NCBI GenBank assembly: GCA_947455195.1
Contig: CANGMI010000005.1
Location: 316,609 to 380,608, forward strand
Source: Pseudomonadota bacterium
GTDB taxonomy: Bacteria; Pseudomonadota; Gammaproteobacteria; Burkholderiales; SG8-39
Length of the DNA: 64,000 nt
Direction of reading: 5' to 3'
The notes beneath the pieces were generated by a model. It was not told the origin of the DNA. It made no database searches and saw nothing but the letters and a program-made list of their open reading frames with translations. The translations under genes and the position numbers were made by a program. Of this stretch, positions 35,333-43,894 are shown in pieces. The first letter of the stretch is position 1; every line of letters starts with the position of its first letter.

Positions 35333-37020
35333 TACTCGGCAAGCCGCGCCCGGATGGCGGCCAGTTCGGCCTCGGTGGGCTGTTGCGGGTTTACCGCCGG
35401 GGGCAGGCTGCCAAAGCGCATGAGGCAGGCCATCAGCAGGAGTCTTGCCTTGGTGGCCGTGAGGTTTCGACCGCCCAGGAACCGATCGCGCGGTGGGGTG
35501 AAACCGTCGTTGTTGCCGCGTCCGACGCGCACCACGGGAATCCCCATGTGGACGGCCTGCATCATCACCAGATGGCGCGATCGCGAGGTCATGAAGCCGT
35601 ACGGGCTCAGCCCCTCGACCACGAAGCCCGACAGGGGTGAACGCTCCAGCATCGTCTTGATATGGGCGTGCAGATCGACCTCGCGGCTGGGGTCATCGGT
35701 GAAATCGTCGGCCAGGTAGTTCCCATCCTTGATGATCACGACCTTCGGGATGGCGCTCTCGAGGAGGGCTCCGCTGGCGTCCTTGATGGCAACCGCTACG
35801 GTCTCGACATGCTCGCCGCTGCGGCGTACACCGAGCGTCTGGGCAGGCAGTCGGCTGATGTTGACCTGCGATTGCCAGGTGTGGCGCGTCGCCGGCAGAT
35901 AGGTCAGCATGGGCGGGCCATCATGACCTACGGCACCCAGAATGCCACCGTGTCCGCCGGTGGTGACATAGCCACCGGGTCGCGCGTCGCCCTTCTGCAC
36001 ATCGCGCGCGGCAAAGATCTGCTGTTCCTGCACGAGCACCATGCCGACCCGATCGCGCCCCTCGCTGTCGGCCCACACGCGCGAGGTGAGATAGTCGACC
36101 GAGTCGACCAGATTCTTCGGACCGTCGTTGCTGATCTGCCCATGCGCCCGCTGTGCGGCATTGCCGCAGACCGGCAGGGTCGTGTCGAGGAGCAATCCGA
36201 ACCAGTACATGGTCTCCTCGATGCGCGGACTGCCCTGGGTCCAGACCGCACCTTCGTAGCGGCCGCTGTCGAGAATCTGCTGTACCCGGTTGGTCATGAG
36301 CGCAAGGCTCGGTCGGGGCGGCGAGACCGCGAGGTGGTAGGGGCGGTAGTAGAAGAAGTCGGCGCCGCGGGTCTCGGGCGCAATGTCGCCGCCCGATTCG
36401 CCCGGCAGCGGGGTATCCGAGCGCTCGCTCGCCGACTGACCTGCGGTATAGCCACTCGGAGGCAGGACGCGAAAGAAGTCGACTTCGGCACGCGCCGCAA
36501 TCAGGTTGCCTTCGCCGTGTTCGCCGATGCCGAGACGGTCGATTTCCTCGAAGGGGCGCGACCCGTCGGGAAAGAACGGTTGTCGGGCCGTACCGACCTG
36601 ACCACCGGGCGTGGTGCAATCGTCCTCCCAGGCGCTGCCATCGGCCTGGCGGGCCATGTAGGGCAGCGGATAGACACCGTCTTCCGGGCGCAGTTCGACT
36701 TCATAGACAGGCTTGTCCGAATCGGCCGTGCGCTCGCGGTGAAAGGCGCCGCTGGCATCGAGGTAGCCATCGGGTGGACCATAGAGGGGCGCCGCATCGC
36801 TCTCCATCGGATGCGCCGAGAACTGCTCGACATAGACCGTCGCCGATCGTGCGAGCCGTTGCGGGCGCAGGACATCGAAACGCGCCGGCGATCCGTCAGG
36901 CAGTGTCATCGCCTCAAGCCCGTACTTGACACGGGCCTTGTTGCTGGTGACGAGGGGCGGGGTGTTCTGGATCGTGGCGTTGGGGCCGGCCAGGTGGGCA
37001 ATACGGGGTCGTCTGGTCAT
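35308..37020 (-). CDS. Large asparaginase-like protein with degenerate motif
   Basis: This 570-residue protein resembles type I/II L-asparaginases but is much longer than the usual 320-350 residues. An N-terminal AGPNATIQNTPPLV (11-24) stands in for the GGTIAS nucleophile loop. A large insertion of about 220 residues follows, rich in charged and aromatic residues. The second motif is TQGSPRIEET (261-270) where asparaginases have THGTDTLEET, so the catalytic Asp is lost; SNDGPKNLVDSV (297-308) and VVEGLSPYGFM complete the resemblance. The substrate may not be asparagine. There is no signal peptide. It is convergent with the RuBisCO-like gene. A Bug gene lies 40 bases upstream, same strand. Confidence 0.75.
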   Translation of the reverse strand: MTRRPRIAHLAGPNATIQNTPPLVTSNKARVKYGLEAMTLPDGSPARFDVLRPQRLARSATVYVEQFSAHPMESDAAPLYGPPDGYLDASGAFHRERTADSDKPVYEVELRPEDGVYPLPYMARQADGSAWEDDCTTPGGQVGTARQPFFPDGSRPFEEIDRLGIGEHGEGNLIAARAEVDFFRVLPPSGYTAGQSASERSDTPLPGESGGDIAPETRGADFFYYRPYHLAVSPPRPSLALMTNRVQQILDSGRYEGAVWTQGSPRIEETMYWFGLLLDTTLPVCGNAAQRAHGQISNDGPKNLVDSVDYLTSRVWADSEGRDRVGMVLVQEQQIFAARDVQKGDARPGGYVTTGGHGGILGAVGHDGPPMLTYLPATRHTWQSQVNISRLPAQTLGVRRSGEHVETVAVAIKDASGALLESAIPKVVIIKDGNYLADDFTDDPSREVDLHAHIKTMLERSPLSGFVVEGLSPYGFMTSRSRHLVMMQAVHMGIPVVRVGRGNNDGFTPPRDRFLGGRNLTATKARLLLMACLMRFGSLPPAVNPQQPTEAELAAIRARLAEYQSVFDTH

Positions 37021-37060
37021 CTCGAGGGCCGTTCCGGAATTTTCAGGGTGTGAAGGGGTG

Positions 37061-38092
37061 CTACTGCTTTTCGATTTTCGCCCGCTCGATCACGGTGCGC
37101 CACTTCGCGGTCTCACTCGCCAGCAGGTCGCGCAGGGCCTCGGGTGTGCTGGCGCGTGCATCGACCCCGAGATCCTGCAGCCGGCGGTTGAATTCCGGTT
37201 GGGCGATGACGGCGGCCACCTCGCGATTCAGCCGGTCGATGATGGCCCGCGGCGTCTGTGCCGGTGCAGCAAGTGCGTTCCAGGCGGTCGACTCGTATCC
37301 GGGTACGGTCTCGGCGATGGTCGGCACATCGGGCAGGCCGGCGAAGCGCTGGTCGAACGAGACCCCCAGCGCGCGCAGGTTGCCGCTTCGTACGTGCGCC
37401 ATTACCGGGGCCAGGATTTCCACCATGCCTTGAACATCGCCCGACTTGATCGCTGCGATGATCGTGGGGGTCGACTTGAAGGGCACGATCTGGGCGTCGA
37501 TGGCCGACATCGACCGGAAGAGTTCGGCGGTGATGAACTGCGTGCTGCCGATGCTGGTCGTGCCGATGTTGAACGAAGCGGGCTTGGCTTTTGCAGCCGC
37601 GATGAACTGCGCTACGGTGCGAATCGGAGAGTCGCCGTTGACGACCAGTGCCAGGCCGAAGAAGCCCACCGTCGATATCGGTGCGAAGTCGCGCACCGGG
37701 TCAAAGGGCAAGGATCGGAAGAGGGACGTGCTTACGGCGTGTCCTGAGTTGAACCAGAGCAGCGTGTAACCATCGGGCGCCGATTTGGCCACGAGTTCGG
37801 AGGCCACTGTCTGGCCGGCACTGGGACGGTTTTCGACCAGCACCTGCTGGCCAAGCGAATCGGACAGTCGCTGGGCAAGGAGCCGCGCGACGATGTCGGC
37901 AACGCCCCCGGGGCCGTAGGGCAGCTGGAGCTTGATCGGCTGGGCAGGCCAGGTCGGTGTCTGCGCCAGTGCGGGGGCGACCAGTGCGCAGGCGAGCACC
38001 AGCGCACCCAGGCCGCGTGCGACGCCGGCACGCCGTGCCCACCCTGCAGCCCCCGCCAGGGGCGTGATTCCGAGGCTGTGTAGCCGCATCAT
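37061..38092 (-). CDS. Bug/TctC-family periplasmic solute-binding protein
   Basis: This 343-residue Bug protein has a basic n-region, a hydrophobic core (LGALVLACALVAPALA) and a likely cleavage after ALAQ. Binding motifs are LPYGPGGVADIVAR, VLVENRPSAGQTVASELVA and DGYTLLWF; the usual HVPYKG is replaced by QIVPFKST, hinting at a changed pocket. GGAG lies 6 bases before the ATG at 38092; the ATG at 38104 lacks this spacing. It is upstream of the asparaginase-like gene on the same strand with a 40-bp gap, so an uptake-then-hydrolysis pair is possible. Confidence 0.88.
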   Translation of the reverse strand: MMRLHSLGITPLAGAAGWARRAGVARGLGALVLACALVAPALAQTPTWPAQPIKLQLPYGPGGVADIVARLLAQRLSDSLGQQVLVENRPSAGQTVASELVAKSAPDGYTLLWFNSGHAVSTSLFRSLPFDPVRDFAPISTVGFFGLALVVNGDSPIRTVAQFIAAAKAKPASFNIGTTSIGSTQFITAELFRSMSAIDAQIVPFKSTPTIIAAIKSGDVQGMVEILAPVMAHVRSGNLRALGVSFDQRFAGLPDVPTIAETVPGYESTAWNALAAPAQTPRAIIDRLNREVAAVIAQPEFNRRLQDLGVDARASTPEALRDLLASETAKWRTVIERAKIEKQ

Positions 38093-38212
38093 TCTTGTCT
38101 CCACTGCGGGTTAGTGTAGCAAGCTGGCGCCGGTTGTCACGCAGCCCACTGCAGGTTTCAGACGGGCGCATCCGGCGGTAAGCTCTCGATTGTCCACGGC
38201 TGGAGAACCTTC

Positions 38213-39061
38213 ATGGCAAGAATCATCGGTGGCATCGGTACGTCGCACGTTCCCACCATCGGGATGGCGTATGACCGCAAGAAGGGCGCCGATCCCGACT
38301 GGGCGCCGCTCTTCGAGGGCTATGCGCCCGCAGCGCGGTGGCTGGCGGAGAAAAAGCCCGACGTGCTCGTGTTCTTCTTCAATGACCACGCGACGACCTT
38401 CTTCTTCGATCACTACCCCACCTTCGCGATCGGTGTCTGGGACGAGTACCCGATCGCCGACGAGGGCATGGGCCCGCGCCCGGTACCGGCGTTGCGTGGC
38501 CACGCACCCCTGTCGCGCCATATGGCCACTGCGCTGGTCAATGACGAATTCGACATGTCGGTCTTTCAGGACCTTCCCCTCGACCACGGCCTCAATTCAC
38601 CCCTCACCATGCTTTACCCCGAAGCAGTGCCTGCCGGTGGCTGGCCTGTTTCCGTGGTGCCGATCGAGGTCAACGTGCTCCAGCATCCGATGCCGACTCC
38701 GCTGCGCTGCTGGAAACTCGGGCAGGCGGTACGCCGTGCCGTGGCATCGTGGCCCGAAGATCTTTCGGTCGTCGTCGTGGGTACGGGCGGGTTGTCGCAC
38801 CAGATGAACGGCGAGCGCGCCGGGTTCAACAACGAGGCCTGGGATCGCGAGTTTCTCGAACTCATCCATACCGACCCGATGGCGCTCACCCGCATGCGCC
38901 TGGCCGACTTCGCCCGACTGGGGGGTAGTGAAGGCGCCGAAGTCATCATGTGGCTTGCCATGCGAGGTGCGCTCTCTCCCGATGTGAAGAAGGTGCACCA
39001 GAGCTACTACCTGCCCATGACCACTGCCATGGCGGTGGCGGTATTCGAGGAGACGCCATGA
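38213..39061 (+). CDS. ligB: Class III extradiol dioxygenase, LigB-type catalytic subunit
   Basis: This 282-residue subunit belongs to the protocatechuate 4,5-dioxygenase/gallate dioxygenase beta family, which opens catecholic rings next to the hydroxyls using Fe(II). Candidate iron ligands are H12 (GTSHVP), H59 (FFNDHATTF) and a Glu near 240-243 (GGSEGAEVIMW). The acid/base His is probably H196 (GTGGLSHQ). GGAGAA precedes the ATG. It overlaps the LigA-type gene by 4 bases. In well-known lig operons the small subunit gene comes first; here the order is reversed. The exact ring substrate cannot be fixed from sequence. Confidence 0.9.
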   Translation: MARIIGGIGTSHVPTIGMAYDRKKGADPDWAPLFEGYAPAARWLAEKKPDVLVFFFNDHATTFFFDHYPTFAIGVWDEYPIADEGMGPRPVPALRGHAPLSRHMATALVNDEFDMSVFQDLPLDHGLNSPLTMLYPEAVPAGGWPVSVVPIEVNVLQHPMPTPLRCWKLGQAVRRAVASWPEDLSVVVVGTGGLSHQMNGERAGFNNEAWDREFLELIHTDPMALTRMRLADFARLGGSEGAEVIMWLAMRGALSPDVKKVHQSYYLPMTTAMAVAVFEETP

Positions 39062-39432
39062 CTGCCTTTTCCAGTAACCCTCAACTGGCGGGTGCCGAAC
39101 GGCTCGAGGGTACCTTCATCTTCGATCTGGAGCGCAGCGCGCGCGGACTGCGGTTGAACCGTTTTCTGCATGGCCTGGTGATTCCGGAGCGCCGAGCGCT
39201 TTTCAAGAGCGATCCGCAGGCTGCCTTTGATCAGGCGCGCCTGACGCCCGAGGAGCAGCGCATGGTGCTTGAACTCGACTGGCGAGCGCTCATCCATTAC
39301 GGCGCGAGCTTTTTCACCATGGAGAAACTGGGTCGCGTCAGTGGGGTTTCCAATCCGGCCATGGTGGCGGCGATGCGCGGGGAGACGCTGGAATCGTTTC
39401 TGGCGACACGCCGGGTACCCGGCGCGCGCTGA
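39058..39432 (+). CDS. ligA: LigA-type small subunit of extradiol dioxygenase
   Basis: This 124-residue protein is the all-helical alpha subunit that caps the active site of LigAB-type dioxygenases. Recognisable parts are SARGLRLNRFLHGL, LTPEEQRMVLELDWRALIHYGA and a C-terminal MRGETLESFLATR. The ATG at 39058 overlaps the stop of the catalytic-subunit gene; the frame is open further upstream but inside that gene. The two proteins should form the active heteromer in the cytoplasm. A small secreted-protein gene follows after 81 bases. Confidence 0.9.
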   Translation: MTAFSSNPQLAGAERLEGTFIFDLERSARGLRLNRFLHGLVIPERRALFKSDPQAAFDQARLTPEEQRMVLELDWRALIHYGASFFTMEKLGRVSGVSNPAMVAAMRGETLESFLATRRVPGAR

Positions 39433-39513
39433 GAAACCGTCAGGCCCGTTGTGCACCGTCTGCCGCGCGCCGCGTTGAAGTAGCCAGATGTTCCATTTCT
39501 CGGGGGTCATGCC

Positions 39514-39951
39514 ATGAGCAGACGATGGACGCGCTGGTCGATCCGATCCTTCAGGCACGTGCCCCCAGGGCCTCGGGTGTGGTCTTTCCGGCGGTCAAGC
39601 CCCGGTTTCGTCTGGCTACTCGCACTGTGCCTCGGGGCGAGTCCTGTTTTCGCGCATGGCGGGCGTGGCGGTGCAGGCCATGGAGGGGCCGGGCATGGAT
39701 ACGCCGGCGCTTCGCAGGGTCGTCACCCGGGCGCATCGGCCCACGGGCCATGGAGCGGTCGTCATGGTGGCGGTGGTCATCCAGGCCTCTGGGCGGCTGC
39801 GCCGCTCGTGGTGGCTCCGCTGTACTACGCGTCCCCTTACCGGCCGGCCTATCCGGTTCTGGTCGAGCCCGCCTGGTGGTGTGCACCCTACCAGCGGTAC
39901 TACCCTGAGGTCGATACCTGTCCGGAGGCTTGGCAGCCCGTGGCGCGCTGA
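39514..39951 (+). CDS. Small Gly/His-rich secreted protein
   Basis: This 145-residue protein has a basic N-terminus, a hydrophobic segment (about residues 32-43, FVWLLALCLGAS) and a probable cleavage at VFA before a run of Gly and His (HGGRGGAGHGGAGHG). The C-terminal part is rich in Tyr, Pro and Trp and ends PEAWQPVAR, like many short uncharacterised betaproteobacterial periplasmic proteins. Two other frames are also open here; this one is chosen for its signal peptide and the family-like tail. The histidines could bind metal, but that is inference. No function is assigned. Confidence 0.6.
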   Translation: MSRRWTRWSIRSFRHVPPGPRVWSFRRSSPGFVWLLALCLGASPVFAHGGRGGAGHGGAGHGYAGASQGRHPGASAHGPWSGRHGGGGHPGLWAAAPLVVAPLYYASPYRPAYPVLVEPAWWCAPYQRYYPEVDTCPEAWQPVAR

Positions 39952-40064
39952 ACCGAAGGGTATCGGGAGCCGCTTCGATCGGCCGCAGTTGCCGCGGTAC
40001 ACTGAGATATCGATCGGGAGCCGCGGTTGCAGCCCCGGTCTGAAAAGGCACAGGGGAGACAGGC

Positions 40065-41312
40065 TTGGACGTGATCATCATCGGCGGGGGCATCGCGGGC
40101 CTCACCACCGCGCTTTTTCTGCACAAGGCGGGATTCAAGCCGCAGATCTTCGAAGCTGCAACCGATTACCGCCCGATCGGTGTCGGCATCAACATGATGC
40201 CGCACGCGATGCGTGACCTCGACTCACTGGGTCTCACGCCAGGGCTGGCGGCTCGCGGCATCGAGGCGCGTGAGTTCGCGTTCTACAACCGGCATGGTCA
40301 GCACATCTACAGCGAGCCCTGCGGTCGTCATGCCGGGTATGACTTCCCGCATTTCTCGGTCCATCGGGCCGATCTGCATGCCGTGCTTTTCGAGGCTGTC
40401 GTCGAGCGCCTCGGCCCCGATGCCGTTCAGATGGCCTACCGGTGTACGGGCGTCGATCAGGACGATCATTCGGTGACGGTGCGCTTCCAGGATGCACGCA
40501 CCGGGGCGCCTCTCCCGGCTGTCCGTGGCGAGATTGCGATTGCGTGTGACGGTTTTCACTCGGCAGTCCGTCGCCAGTTCTATCCGGGCGAGAAGCCGGG
40601 CTTTGGTGGCATCAACATGTGGCGCGGGGTCACGCGCAGCAAGCCGTTTCTGACCGGCGCCAGCGTCACCCGCATCGGCCCGATTTCGCCCGGCAAGTTC
40701 CTCATCTATCCGATCCGCAATTTCGAGGATGGGTCTCAACTCATCAACTGGGTCGCCGAGATCCAGGGTGGTGAAATCACGATGAACGACTGGCACACCC
40801 CAGGGCGCCGTGAGGAGTTCGCCCACATCTACCGCGATTGGCGGTTCGACTGGATGGATGTGCCCGATCTGATCGAGCGTGCCGAGTTCATCCTGCAGTA
40901 TCCGATGGTCGATAGAGATCCGGTCGAGCGGTGGGCGTTCGGTCGGGTCACGCTGCTTGGCGACGCGGCGCATCCCATGTATCCACGCGGTGGCAATGGT
41001 GCCGCGCAGTCGATCATCGATGCGCGTACGATCGCGCGACTGCTGGCCATGGGGGGAGATCCTGTCCGTCTGCTTGCGGCGTTCGAGGCGGAGCGACTGG
41101 CGCCCACCGCAACCATCGTGCGCACCAACCGGGTACGCCCCCCTGACGCATTGATCAACCTGGTCGAGGCCCGTACCGAGGGGCGTCGCTTCGATCGAAT
41201 CGAGGATGTCGTGAGCGCCGAGGAAATTCGCGCTCTGGTGCAGGGCTACGCCACCGTGGCCGGCTACGACATTTCGCAGGCCAACCGGCAACCCGAGGAG
41301 GTCCGGGCATGA
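40065..41312 (+). CDS. FAD-dependent aromatic monooxygenase
   Basis: This 415-residue class A flavoprotein has the dinucleotide-binding fold IIIGGGIAGLTTAL at the N-terminus, the second FAD/NAD(P)H element ACDGFHSAVRR near the middle, and LLGDAAHPMYPRGGNGAAQ. It resembles salicylate hydroxylase/PhzS-type enzymes that hydroxylate aromatic rings with NAD(P)H. The start appears to be TTG at 40065, since GGGGAGA lies about 7 bases upstream; GTG at 40071 is an alternative. The Bug gene downstream overlaps it by 4 bases, and the LigBA genes are nearby, so ring hydroxylation before cleavage is plausible. Confidence 0.88.
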   Translation: MDVIIIGGGIAGLTTALFLHKAGFKPQIFEAATDYRPIGVGINMMPHAMRDLDSLGLTPGLAARGIEAREFAFYNRHGQHIYSEPCGRHAGYDFPHFSVHRADLHAVLFEAVVERLGPDAVQMAYRCTGVDQDDHSVTVRFQDARTGAPLPAVRGEIAIACDGFHSAVRRQFYPGEKPGFGGINMWRGVTRSKPFLTGASVTRIGPISPGKFLIYPIRNFEDGSQLINWVAEIQGGEITMNDWHTPGRREEFAHIYRDWRFDWMDVPDLIERAEFILQYPMVDRDPVERWAFGRVTLLGDAAHPMYPRGGNGAAQSIIDARTIARLLAMGGDPVRLLAAFEAERLAPTATIVRTNRVRPPDALINLVEARTEGRRFDRIEDVVSAEEIRALVQGYATVAGYDISQANRQPEEVRA

Positions 41313-42400
41313 GGCAGCCAAGTGGTGTCGACGCAGGCGGGAACTGGCCGTACCTGAGGCGATTGAACGATCTGCTGCGTGGTGCCCGCACTGCGCTCTC
41401 GCGCCAGCGCAGGGTAGCCACGCTCGTCTGCTGTCTCTTGGCGAGCGTGCCAGTCGGGTCTGGGACTGCCGCGGCGCAGACACCGTCGCAAGGTCAGGGC
41501 TACCCGGGCCGGGTGGTACGCATCCTCCTGCCTTATGCCGCGGGTGCCGGCCCGGCGGTGTTCGCCCGCATTCTGGCCGATCGAATGAGTCGCGAATGGG
41601 GGCAGCAGCTCATTGTCGACGCGCGTCCGGGCGCCAGTGGATTCGTTGCGATCGAGGCGGCGAAGAAGGCTGCGCCCGAGGGGTACGATCTGCTGGTCGT
41701 GAGCAATGCTCACGCCACGATCAATCCCTTCCTGTACAGCAAGGTGCCCTATGACATGGAGGCCGATTTCGCCCCCGTGGGTCTGATCTATCTGACGCCC
41801 TTCTTCATCACCGTGGCCACCAACGGCTCGATTCATACGGTCGGTGAGCTGATCGCCCTCATGAAGAACAACCCCGGGCGAGTGACCTACGGAACACCGT
41901 ACGTCGGCAGCCCGGCCGACCTCGGGGGGGCCTTGTTCGAGTACCTGACTGGCACGAAGATGGTGCATGTGCCATTCAAGGATCAGCCGCAGATCTACAC
42001 GGCCATCGCGAACAACGATGTCGACTGGACGCTCTCGACCCTGGGTTCGGCACTGCCGCTGATGAATGCCGGCAAGGTGCGGCTGCTGGCGATTGCCGGC
42101 AAGACGCGCTCGGCCAGTGCACCCACCGTGCCGACCATTGTCGAGGCGGGTGGGCCGGCCGAACTGCTGGTCGACTCGTGGATGTCGATGTTCGCGCCGC
42201 GTGGCACGCCGCCTGAGATCATCCGCACGATCAACACCGTGCTCAACAAGGCCCTCGCCGACCCCGAGGTGCTCGCGCGCATGAAGCAATTGGGGTTCGA
42301 ACCCACACCCAGCACGCCTGAAACCCTCGCGGCGCTCGTGAAGACCGACAGTCGCAAGTACGCCGAACTGATTCGTCGCACGGGTGCAGTCGCCGAGTGA
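41309..42400 (+). CDS. Bug/TctC-family periplasmic solute-binding protein
   Basis: This 363-residue Bug protein carries LPYAAGAGPAVFARI, VDARPGASGFVAIEAA, EGYDLLVVS and HVPFKDQP, the last two being variants of the usual DGYTLL and HVPYKG. The signal core is at about residues 34-55 with a cleavage near AAAQ. The ATG overlaps the stop of the FAD monooxygenase gene. Such direct coupling to one enzyme suggests that this protein captures that enzyme's aromatic substrate. No membrane transport gene is adjacent. Confidence 0.88.
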   Translation: MRQPSGVDAGGNWPYLRRLNDLLRGARTALSRQRRVATLVCCLLASVPVGSGTAAAQTPSQGQGYPGRVVRILLPYAAGAGPAVFARILADRMSREWGQQLIVDARPGASGFVAIEAAKKAAPEGYDLLVVSNAHATINPFLYSKVPYDMEADFAPVGLIYLTPFFITVATNGSIHTVGELIALMKNNPGRVTYGTPYVGSPADLGGALFEYLTGTKMVHVPFKDQPQIYTAIANNDVDWTLSTLGSALPLMNAGKVRLLAIAGKTRSASAPTVPTIVEAGGPAELLVDSWMSMFAPRGTPPEIIRTINTVLNKALADPEVLARMKQLGFEPTPSTPETLAALVKTDSRKYAELIRRTGAVAE

Positions 42401-42414
42401 GGGGCGGTTTCGGG

Positions 42415-42442
42415 TTGTGGTGAAGACCCGATTTGATATATA
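42415..42442 (+). promoter_or_regulatory. Putative promoter of tRNA-Arg
   Basis: TTGTGG (42415-42420), a 16-bp spacer and TATATA (42437-42442) precede the tRNA. Transcription would start near 42450, about 7 bases before the mature 5' end. The AT-rich -10 stands out in this GC-rich region. Confidence 0.5.
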
Positions 42443-42456
42443 GTGAGCGGCTCAGC

Positions 42457-42533
42457 GCGCCCGTAGCTCAGTTGGATAGAGTACCTGGCTACGAACCAGG
42501 GGGTCGTGGGTTCGAATCCTGCCGGGCGCGCCA
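42457..42533 (+). tRNA. tRNA-Arg (anticodon ACG)
   Basis: This 77-nt gene folds as a cloverleaf: acceptor GCGCCCG pairs with CGGGCGC, the anticodon stem CCTGG/CCAGG encloses CTACGAA, and the T-arm contains GTTCGAATC. The anticodon ACG (42491-42493) reads CGU/CGC/CGA codons once A34 is deaminated to inosine, which needs TadA. The discriminator is G and CCA is encoded. No integrase or direct repeat of its 3' end was seen, so it is not an evident attachment site. Confidence 0.97.
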
Positions 42534-42551
42534 CCAGACCGAAGGCAAATG

Positions 42552-42584
42552 CGGGCTGCTCTCGAAAGAGGCAGCCCGTTTTTT
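42552..42584 (+). terminator. Rho-independent terminator after tRNA-Arg
   Basis: CGGGCTGC and GCAGCCCG form an 8-bp stem, extended by CTC/GAG around a GAAA tetraloop, followed by six T. It ends the tRNA transcript. Confidence 0.88.
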
Positions 42585-42689
42585 CTTGTGTCACGAGTAC
42601 TGCCGCGCATGTCGACGGATGTCGAGCGACTTGCCGTGCAATCCGGGCACGTCAGGCAACGGGCACCCATTGGCCCCAGTTAGCAATTC

Positions 42690-42719
42690 TTGACACTGGA
42701 CTTGCAGGCCGTGTCTAGA
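42690..42719 (+). promoter_or_regulatory. Putative sigma-70 promoter of sugar-nucleotide cluster
   Basis: A perfect TTGACA (42690-42695) is followed after 18 bp by TCTAGA (42714-42719). Transcription would begin near 42727, giving a leader of about 90 nt to the ATG at 42818. The rest of the 42585-42817 gap shows no gene. Confidence 0.5.
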
Positions 42720-42817
42720 GTGTTTGCGGGGTGACTCGCGGCCAGCGCATGCCGCGTCTCTGGTGCGTGTCAGCCCCTGGTGCACTTCAGTGCGCCAGTG
42801 ATCTGGCCGGACGCTGC

Positions 42818-43894
42818 ATGACCGCTCTTGCGCAAAAAAGAATTCTCGTCACAGGGGGTTCCGGTTTTCTCGGGTCTCACCTGTGTGACCGCCTGCTCGA
42901 CGCAGGGCATCAGGTCATCTGCCTTGATGACTTCTCCACCGGTTCGGCCAGCAATGTCGAACATCGGATCGGGCATCCGAACTTCACGCTGTTGGAGCAG
43001 GATGTTGCGCTTGCGCTCTCGCCGGCTTCACTGGCGGTCGACCAGATCTACAACCTTGCCTGTCCGGCAAGCCCGGTGCACTACCAGCGCGACCCCGTGC
43101 GCACGACGCGAACCATCGTGCTGGGCGCACTCAACATGCTCGACCTGGCTCGAGCGACGGGAGCCCGTATTCTCCAGGCATCGACCAGTGAGGTCTATGG
43201 CGATCCGGAGGTGCATCCGCAGATCGAACCGTATTGGGGGCATGTGAACCCTGTGGGCTTGCGTGCCTGCTATGACGAGGGAAAGCGCTGCGCCGAATCC
43301 CTCTTTTTCGACTACCACCGGCAGTACGGTGTGTCGGTGAAGGTCGTGCGCATCTTCAATACCTACGGGCCACGCATGCAGGTGGGTGACGGTCGCGTGA
43401 TGAGCAACTTCATCGTTCAGGCGCTCAGGGGCGAACCCCTGACCGTCTACGGGCGCGGCCAGCAGACCCGCAGTTTCTGCCACGTGAGCGATCTGGTCGA
43501 GGCCATGATCCGCATGATGAATAGCGATGCCGCATTCACCGGTCCGGTGAACATCGGCAATCCGGTCGAGGTGACCATGCTGGCGCTGGCCGAGCGCATC
43601 CTGTGTCTTGCCGGGAGTGTGTCGGGCATCACTTACCTTCCTGCGCCGGCCGACGATCCGGCACGGCGGCGGCCCGACATCACCCTGGCGCATCGGCATC
43701 TGGGCTGGACGCCCTCGGTGGATCTCGATTGTGGCGTCGCCCAGACGGTTGCATGGTTTCGGCATGCGCTGGCTGCCGAGGCGTGCGATGGCGTGCATGG
43801 CCGCCATGGATCGGACGCAGCGAGATCCGGCGATACTGCCCTCAACGTCGATCCGTCAGGCGTACATGCCGATGTCGGGCGTGTTTCGCCATGA
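42818..43894 (+). CDS. NAD-dependent epimerase/dehydratase, UDP-glucuronate decarboxylase-like
   Basis: This 358-residue extended SDR converts a nucleotide sugar in the cytoplasm, most likely UDP-glucuronate to UDP-xylose. It has GGSGFLGSH (13-21), LDDFSTGS for NAD ribose binding, the active-site STSEVYGDP and Y152-x3-K156 (YDEGK), and the UXS-like NTYGPRM and GNPVEVTML. About 30 residues beyond the usual end form an unconserved tail. The ATG at 42818 is used since an earlier codon at 42731 adds only an odd N-terminus. The stop overlaps the next gene (ATGA). Context: glycosyltransferase-like and APS kinase genes. Confidence 0.85.
   Translation: MTALAQKRILVTGGSGFLGSHLCDRLLDAGHQVICLDDFSTGSASNVEHRIGHPNFTLLEQDVALALSPASLAVDQIYNLACPASPVHYQRDPVRTTRTIVLGALNMLDLARATGARILQASTSEVYGDPEVHPQIEPYWGHVNPVGLRACYDEGKRCAESLFFDYHRQYGVSVKVVRIFNTYGPRMQVGDGRVMSNFIVQALRGEPLTVYGRGQQTRSFCHVSDLVEAMIRMMNSDAAFTGPVNIGNPVEVTMLALAERILCLAGSVSGITYLPAPADDPARRRPDITLAHRHLGWTPSVDLDCGVAQTVAWFRHALAAEACDGVHGRHGSDAARSGDTALNVDPSGVHADVGRVSP

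Noticed and set aside
42457-42533. tRNA gene as integration site of a mobile element
   Set aside because: No integrase gene and no second copy of the tRNA 3' end were seen; the following genes look chromosomal in composition.
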